NCBI RefSeq assembly: GCF_010093595.1
Contig: NW_022985456.1
Location: 332,104 to 396,103, forward strand
Length of the DNA stretch: 64,000 nt
Origin: Mytilinidion resinicola
Taxonomy: Eukaryota; Ascomycota; Dothideomycetes; Mytilinidiales; Mytilinidiaceae
Direction: 5' to 3'
Positions 58,689 to 64,000 of the stretch are shown piece after piece. A model generated the notes under the pieces. That model made no database searches. It was given only the letters and a program-made list of their open reading frames with translations, and was not told the DNA's origin. Both the position numbers and the translations under genes were made by a program. Every line of letters begins with the position of its first letter. Position 1 is the stretch's first letter.

Positions 58689-59656
58689 CGTTCTTTAGCG
58701 CGCTAGTGATACCCGAGCGGCGCTTTTTTGGCTTCCTGTTTATGAGATGCCTTTTTGGGTTGAGGCTCGTTGAAGCGAGACTGAGAAGGCATTGGTCTCG
58801 GACCTGAATTCAAAAACTTATTTTTCCATGTTTTATGCGATACGTTCCTGGCTCTGTCTTCGTCGCAATGTGAGTACGCTGTCCTTCAATCAGCCGATTG
58901 CTGCGCGGTTGGATTGAGTTGATGGGAATTTTGGCTGGCGATTCAAGCAGTTGGAGCTTCCTCGATCGACTGGTCGGTCGATTAATTCGCGCCCGTTTCG
59001 TTTAGTTGATTATGCTCCATCACGATCGTGGCGCCAAAATTAGTCAATCAATTAATCAACTCAATTCAATTCAACTGGGAGTGGATCTAGAGTCAAATGG
59101 AGGAGGAGAGGGCCATGGTTTTGGAGCAGAGATCCCACATACCAGCACACCATGTGCAGAAATATTGGGAGACTAGATGGAAAATCAAAAGGGACGGGAT
59201 TGAAGCGATAAGGTCGAAGTCGTGTAGGGGGTGGTTCTGAAGATTGCTTAGGCGCGGTCACCATCCAGGCACAGCAATGGCAAGGAGAAGGAAGATAAAA
59301 TGGCGAAGAGGAGGATTAGAAACTGATAATGGAAATAGTTCTGATTCAATGGGGTAGGTACTTCAAACTTCGTATTCCTAGTTAGGCCGGCAGGATGAAG
59401 GTACAATGCGTCGTCGCAGAAATCCGTGCAGTCGTTTACCACTGCACGAGGAGCTTCAACGTATTTTTAGCATTCCGAATAGGAGAGAAGTTCGGCATTT
59501 TAGACAACTACTAAACTCGCGAGATTACCCCAGACAGCGTCAAGAGAGTGTACGCAGATTAGAAGTCTATCCGCTGCCCCTGGTTTCTGTTAGTACCTTG
59601 AAGCCCCACAAACAGTGAGAGAAAAGCGTACGGAGATCTATGGCAAGGCACTGTAC
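58689..59656. other. Intergenic with a foldback repeat
   Basis: 3' region of PRMT5 and spacer. It contains an imperfect inverted repeat (separate entry). Minus-strand frames at 59061-59442 are short and motif-free. Confidence 0.5.
58909..59069. repeat. Imperfect inverted repeat with ~100-nt loop
   Basis: The arm ttggattgagttgat...aattttggc (58909-58935) is mirrored by gccaaaatt...atcaactcaattcaa (59033-59069), with extra bases in the right arm. The loop itself contains 'gatcgac-tggtc-ggtcgat'. It could be a miniature inverted-repeat element or a foldback relic. Target-site duplications were not found by eye. Confidence 0.5.
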
Positions 59657-60781
59657 TTACTCACGGGCTTGTGAGTCATCGACGGGACCGGGCTTGCCAA
59701 TCCACCAGGAACCGTTTGACTTGACAACAGTCGTGCAGCTCCAGTGCTCATCTCCCGAGTAGTCCAGGTTGACATCCGCCGTGTCTGCTTCACAGTAAGT
59801 CCAATAAGGCCTGCAAGCCTTGGCCTTCACACGTTTCCAAACACCTTGGTTTTTCGAGATGAAATCTTTCAATGCGGCGCACTTCTCCTCAACGAAGGCA
59901 TCCTTCAGAGCGACCTTTACACTATCGAGGTTGCTCCTCTTTCGATTTCTCATCCCGCTCATTATGGCTTCGAAGAACATCCAGAAAGCGTCCGATTGAG
60001 GGGTTTCTTCAACCTCTAGCTCAGATAGCGCGTCGTTAGATTCATCGTCGTCCCCAACCCAGCCGCATTCGCGGACATTGATAGTCAGGTGACAGAGATT
60101 AGGCATCTGAAATAAGTGATCGAGCACGTTCACCTAGTATGTGAACAAATAGTAGATTTCCTCCAGGACTTGACCCTCGTTCGTGCAGCACACTCTCGCA
60201 TACTTTGTAATATGGTGAGGATCGAAGTTGTCGATGTACTCAAACTCGGCGAGATTCCGAGCGCCCCTGACGGCTACCCGATGACTTTTACGGGTCAGTG
60301 CCAGATGAAGTTTTTGAATACTTGAAAAGGCATCGCTAACAGGCCGCAACATGTCGTGTAATTTCCATAGAGGGGCCTTTATGTGAGAATATCCGAGGAG
60401 ATGGAAGTCGTTGCGCGCGTAGAATATTTCTCTCGCTTCGAGCCTGACTTGTCTGGTGGTACGAAGCAGACTCAAATGATTATCGGGGATCTCGCCGCAA
60501 TCGTCCCATTTCATTCTGTTGAAGCAGATACAGTTTTTGGATATCAACGCTGTAGCATAGATTTTATCACGTCGCTCTCGAGGCAGACTCAAGAAACTTG
60601 TTTCTACGCCCGAGACGAGAGCGCGGTGAACTTTGGCCTCGGAAACTTCGATCTCACCCGCAAGTTGTTTGAGCTTCATGGCGACCGCTTTGCGGTCTTT
60701 GATTGTATTGGGCTCGAGGGAACGAATGGCCAAGTCGCGCGCCTGGGTGAGCAAATCGATGAGCTGCCACTTGTCCTCCAT
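59657..60781 (-). pseudogene. 2EXR-type paralog 1, interrupted by an in-frame stop
   Basis: One continuous minus-strand frame runs from MEDKWQLIDLLTQARDLAIR to GKPGPVDDSQARE (374 codons) with a single TAG at 60134-60136. The domain opening FLSLPRERRDKIYATAL and the RTTRQVRLEAREIFYARN block define the family. At the stop, paralog 2 reads FAVWVNKLDHVFKMP where this copy reads FTY-stop-VNVLDHLFQMP, so TAG replaces a conserved Trp codon (TGG). The sequence beyond the stop remains conserved, ending SWWIGKPGP. An upstream ATG at 61023 begins MAGFLEQKVALYECV with a good donor (GTACGT) and may be an original first exon. The copy is recently inactivated or, less likely, makes a 215-residue protein. 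Confidence 0.7.
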
Positions 60782-60889
60782 ACTTTCACACTAAATTGGC
60801 GGCTGTATTTTGACTTTGTAATCGTTGTCGTCGGCGTCAGAATGGAGATAGATCTCGCTGCAGTGACGGCGTTCAGTCCGATATAGCTC

Positions 60890-60985
60890 CGGCTGAGGTG
60901 GCTCGAAGAGCTATCAGATTCGTTAGACCTGCTGTTTTCCAACTCTAAATCACGTACCAGCGGTGCTAGGTCAGTGCACACACAC
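60890..60985 (-). repeat. ~105-bp dispersed repeat, copy C
   Basis: The plus strand reads ctgaggtggctcgaagagctat...gctgttttccaa...cgtaccagcggtg, closest to copy B at 11.6 kb. It lies in the candidate first exon/intron of 2EXR-type paralog 1, so copies A and B may be stray 5' fragments of this gene family. Confidence 0.55.
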
Positions 60986-61417
60986 TCATAGAGTGCCACT
61001 TTTTGCTCAAGGAAGCCTGCCATAATCACGAAACTGCCTTAGTGGAGGTACAGCCATCTGGGCAAAAGTGTACGATGAGACTGCACTACCATAGGGTGAG
61101 GTGCGAAGTTTTTCTGCGATTGGAGGGAGGCAAGTGAGATTGGGAGAAAAGCAAACTCGTTATAGGCAGCAGCGCCGTACAAGCAAGCCACATCTCCAGC
61201 CTTGTTATGTAGTGCAGAGAATGACATCGGGACCGGGATATTCGAGTTTGTTTGAGAGACTACGACGGCATATGGTGTTTGATTTGAAGGGTAAAGTAGA
61301 GGAGAGAGGTACTACGCCTTCTCACTCCGCACCAAGTGTACAATCATTCAGAAAGCCCAGCAGACTGTTATTACTACAGATTATATTCCTTATCTTCGAC
61401 TAGGGTGATTGCTTGAC
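60986..61417. other. Spacer between 2EXR-type paralogs 1 and 2
   Basis: Short motif-free frames only. It may include the leader and first exon of paralog 1. Confidence 0.4.
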
Positions 61418-62743
61418 CTAGAGAGAGGATAGCAAACTCTGTCGGTGACAAGCCGCACGCCGACAGTGGCGCTCTATATGCTCGAAGAACTCACAACGCT
61501 CCTTCTCATCCTCTGGTGCCTTTACAGGGACATCATATACACAATAATACTGGCAGTCCGCGGCACCTACAGGAAAGGGTTCGTCGATCCACCAGAAACC
61601 ATCCGACTCGATTAGGTTCGAGCAACTCTATTCGTCATCAACCGAGTACTGCAAGTCACAGTCCGCCGTGTTTGCTCTGAATTCATCGATTTCTCCGAGC
61701 TCATCAGGCTCCTTGATTTGGCTCCATAACCCGCGCGCAGTGGTAAGAACGTCGAAAGCGCATCTCATGTCTTCTCCAGTATTCGCGTAATCATTCCCCA
61801 CGCCCGAAGCAGTGACATCTACGTTTCCCAGATTGCTTTTCTTTCTGTCCCGCATTCGAGTCATCAAAGCCTGCGCTGCTAAAAATTAGCCACCGAACTT
61901 GGGGACAAGGATTCCGGCATCATAGAGCCAGTCATTGTTAAGAGCAATACAGCTATGCCGCGGCCATCTACAGTCCTTGAATCCAACGAACAGTTCTCGC
62001 AGAGCAGGCATCTTGAATACATGATCTAGCTTGTTCACCCAGACGGCGAAAAGCCACAGATGTTGGTCCAACACGAGGCCTTTCGGCGTGGCGCATTCCC
62101 GGGCGTATTTCGCTCTGTGTTGAGGATCCACGGCTTTGAGGTATTCCAGCTCGGTAAGGTCCATTCGCCAGTAGAGGCTGTCGCTGACTCCGAGAAGCAG
62201 CTCGTCATCGGCGGAAAGATTGATCTCAAGTAGCCTAATCATGTCGAAAGCAGGGGGTGCGAGAGTCCGGTGAAAGTTGCGTAGTGAGAGCATATCGTCG
62301 ACTCGTCGTGGCGAGCGGGTGCAGTCCCAAGTTCCCTCTGGAAAACGAGCATCTGCGAGCGGTATGTTGAAGCCGTTGTGTTTATATAAAAACTCTTCCG
62401 CTTCGTATCTGACTTGTTTGCTGACGCGAAGAAGGTTCAATTCAACACCTGTCTCCTCACGGACATGCGATATGTCAAATGGAAAGAGGCGTCCCTGTGA
62501 CACCGGGATCTCATGCTCTTCGACTGGAATCCAATGACTTTGCTCGCTTGAGAGCAGCACTAAGGCGTAGACTTGATCGCGTATTTCGCGGGGAAGAGTC
62601 AAGAATGTTGTCTCAAGTCCTGACACTATCGCATCATGCACCCTAGACTCTGAGACGGTGATCTCACCCAAAAGCTGTCTGAGCTTCATAGCGTCAGCTT
62701 TAGGGTGTTTGAGGGTGTCAGGATTCAGAACACGAATGGCCAA
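61418..62743 (-). pseudogene. 2EXR-type paralog 2, two in-frame stops
   Basis: A single frame carries the domain FLTLPREIRDQVYALVL, VSKQVRYEAEEFLYKHNGF and LDQHLWLFAVWVNKLDHVF, but has TAA at 61886 and TAG at 61628. After the first stop it continues with FLAAQALMTRMRDRKKSNLG, matching paralog 3 (TQVLLTRMRDRKKSGLG). The second stop, in DDE-stop-SCSNLIESDG, aligns with Trp in paralog 3 (DKDWSHSDLTESEG) and paralog 1 (DEHWSC). Residual similarity ends near FWWIDEPFP; the frame closes at 61418. No ATG precedes ADAMKLRQL in frame, although similarity to paralog 1 (LLTQARDLAIR) extends upstream to an AAAATACAG acceptor-like site near 62853, so a first exon is missing or unrecognised. Confidence 0.7.
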
Positions 62744-62859
62744 GTCGCGCGCCTGCGTGAGGAGGTTGATGAGCTGACGATTTCCGTCTAAGCCTTCACT
62801 CCCAACGTCGCTGGCCGAGACCTGTACTTCATCAATACTGTGAACTGTATTTTAGGGGA

Positions 62860-63629
62860 AGGATGTACTTGAATTACGCCAGAGTCTCTATATTGGACGT
62901 CCTGCATTAACCTCGACGGCGCTAGGGAGCTGGAGATTGTGGTTACCAGTAACATTGCGTTTTTATTTTCGAAATTGCGGTCGTTGTGGTGGTGGTGATG
63001 CTTTCATGAGGTGTGTGTTGAGGCCTAGAGGTTACGACACTGGGTTCTAAAATCGCTTATTAATATACCCAAATGCAGTAAAAGGTTCCTAGCCTTGTAG
63101 CTTAGTGTGACTAGGTATCTAGGAAAGATTTCAAGAGATAGGAATCGATAGCAGTGAAGTCTAGTCGTATTTTAACTTCTCGTAATCTTAATGAATGATT
63201 CTAAGTCAACCGTATCAACCGATGTATGGGAACCGCCGAAACAGATTGCTCAAGTAGTACACACTCACAAGAATGATTCACCTACCTTAGGAGCAGACGA
63301 TACTCAGCACGGGAGGCTCTGTGGCCTACAGGTCGTAGATTCATCGACGAAACAAGAGTGAATTTATTGCCATGAAAAGCTAAATGCTGAGTTGGGGGCG
63401 CAAGATCCACGGACCCTTTCGAACGTGACTAAGGTAAAGTCGAGCTCGGAGCATTGGGCATGAAAGCAACAAGCATGATTAAGTGTTATTAATCTTGAAG
63501 CCCAACGCATGTTTAACAGATAGAGCCAAGTAGACCAAAGTAGCATGTTTTATTGGGTTGATGGTTGGCAACCTGACTACTCACGGCCTAACTACATGGC
63601 TCTTGGAAGACTAGTCGGGATCGTGTCCA
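62860..63629. other. Spacer between 2EXR-type paralogs 2 and 3
   Basis: AT-leaning DNA with a short (tgg)n run near 62985. No frame with content is seen. Confidence 0.45.
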
Positions 63630-64000
63630 TTATTGCTGGCTGGTACGATAATGCCAACTAAATCTTTCGCCATTCCGGTGTAGGGTCACATCATTGATGG
63701 GCCTAGGCGTCCCAATCCAAGAAAGACCTTCCGATTCTGTGAGATCCGAGTGACTCCAGTCCTTGTCAACCGAATAGTTCAAGTCACAGTCCTCCGTAGT
63801 TGCCTCGAGAGATATGTGCCCGCGCTGTACTGGTTTCCAGAGTCCAGGCATCTCGAACAATTTGACCCCCCCATCGACACTGACCAGGATGCAGCCAAGC
63901 CCACTCTTCTTCCGATCTCTCATCCGAGTCAGCAGAACTTGCGTCGCTGCCCTCCTAGGATTGATTCCAGGGATATCGCGGTCGTCATAGATCCAAAGAT
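63630..64000 (-). CDS. 2EXR-type paralog 3, C-terminal part only (cut by window edge)
   Basis: The minus-strand frame is open from the window end: LWIYDDRDIPG, AATQVLLTRMRDRKKSGLG, ATTEDCDLNYSVDKDWSH, then GLSWIGTPRPIND, stopping at 63630. It keeps the Trp codons that are stops in the other copies and shows no break in the visible part. Only the C-terminal ~120 residues are in view, so whether the gene is intact cannot be judged. Confidence 0.6.
   Translation of the reverse strand, partial: LWIYDDRDIPGINPRRAATQVLLTRMRDRKKSGLGCILVSVDGGVKLFEMPGLWKPVQRGHISLEATTEDCDLNYSVDKDWSHSDLTESEGLSWIGTPRPINDVTLHRNGERFSWHYRTSQQ

Noticed and set aside
60134..60136. Programmed stop-codon read-through
   Set aside because: The context after TAG (GTGAAC) does not match known read-through signals, and the homologous position is Trp, so mutation is simpler.

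Overview
This is a nuclear genomic window from a filamentous ascomycete (Pezizomycotina). Coding genes are interrupted by short introns of about 46-150 bp with GT..AG ends and CTRAC/CTAAC-like branch sites. Recognisable fungal housekeeping families lie on both strands with no operons. Families such as Pex20, a 2EXR-type repertoire and a GPI-anchored AA12-type quinoprotein fit a mould; Dothideomycetes is my best guess, by inference only.

Left part (1-7.5 kb): no intact gene is supported. It holds small tandem repeats, two degenerate tRNA-like elements, the wreck of a Zn2Cys6 regulator and of a GMC oxidoreductase (a decayed accessory locus), a TA-rich relic-like stretch and a compact multi-hairpin sequence.

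Central gene-rich part (7.5-58.7 kb), in order: SDR (+), PEX20 (-), acyl-protein thioesterase-like hydrolase (-), SEC13 (+), F-box protein (-), secreted sorbosone/glucose-dehydrogenase-like quinoprotein (-), Byr4-like septation regulator (-), GCN20 (+), Whi2-like protein (+), S-adenosylhomocysteinase (+), RPL9 (+), a 2EXR-type protein (-) with a truncated relic copy, NmrA-like protein (+), SDR (-), a possible tiny secreted peptide (-), a four-pass membrane protein (-), GST (+), a BTB protein with a long disordered tail (-), PRP43 (-) and PRMT5 (+). The genes cover peroxisomal import, COPII/nuclear pore, septation control, translation and amino-acid sensing, methyl-cycle metabolism, splicing/ribosome biogenesis and arginine methylation. 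SAH hydrolase removes the by-product of methyltransferases such as PRMT5, but their proximity is not evidence of co-regulation.

Right part (58.7-64 kb): a tandem array of at least three diverged 2EXR-type paralogs on the minus strand. Two are broken by in-frame stops, two of which fall on conserved Trp positions. The third runs off the window. A ~105 bp sequence recurs at about 11.2, 11.6 and 60.9 kb (inside the first paralog locus), possibly also at 47.5 kb. This array and repeat family, the regulator/GMC wreck, and the twin RVSF motif in the BTB protein are the observations most worth a second look. I see no CRISPR array, rRNA or complete transposon.
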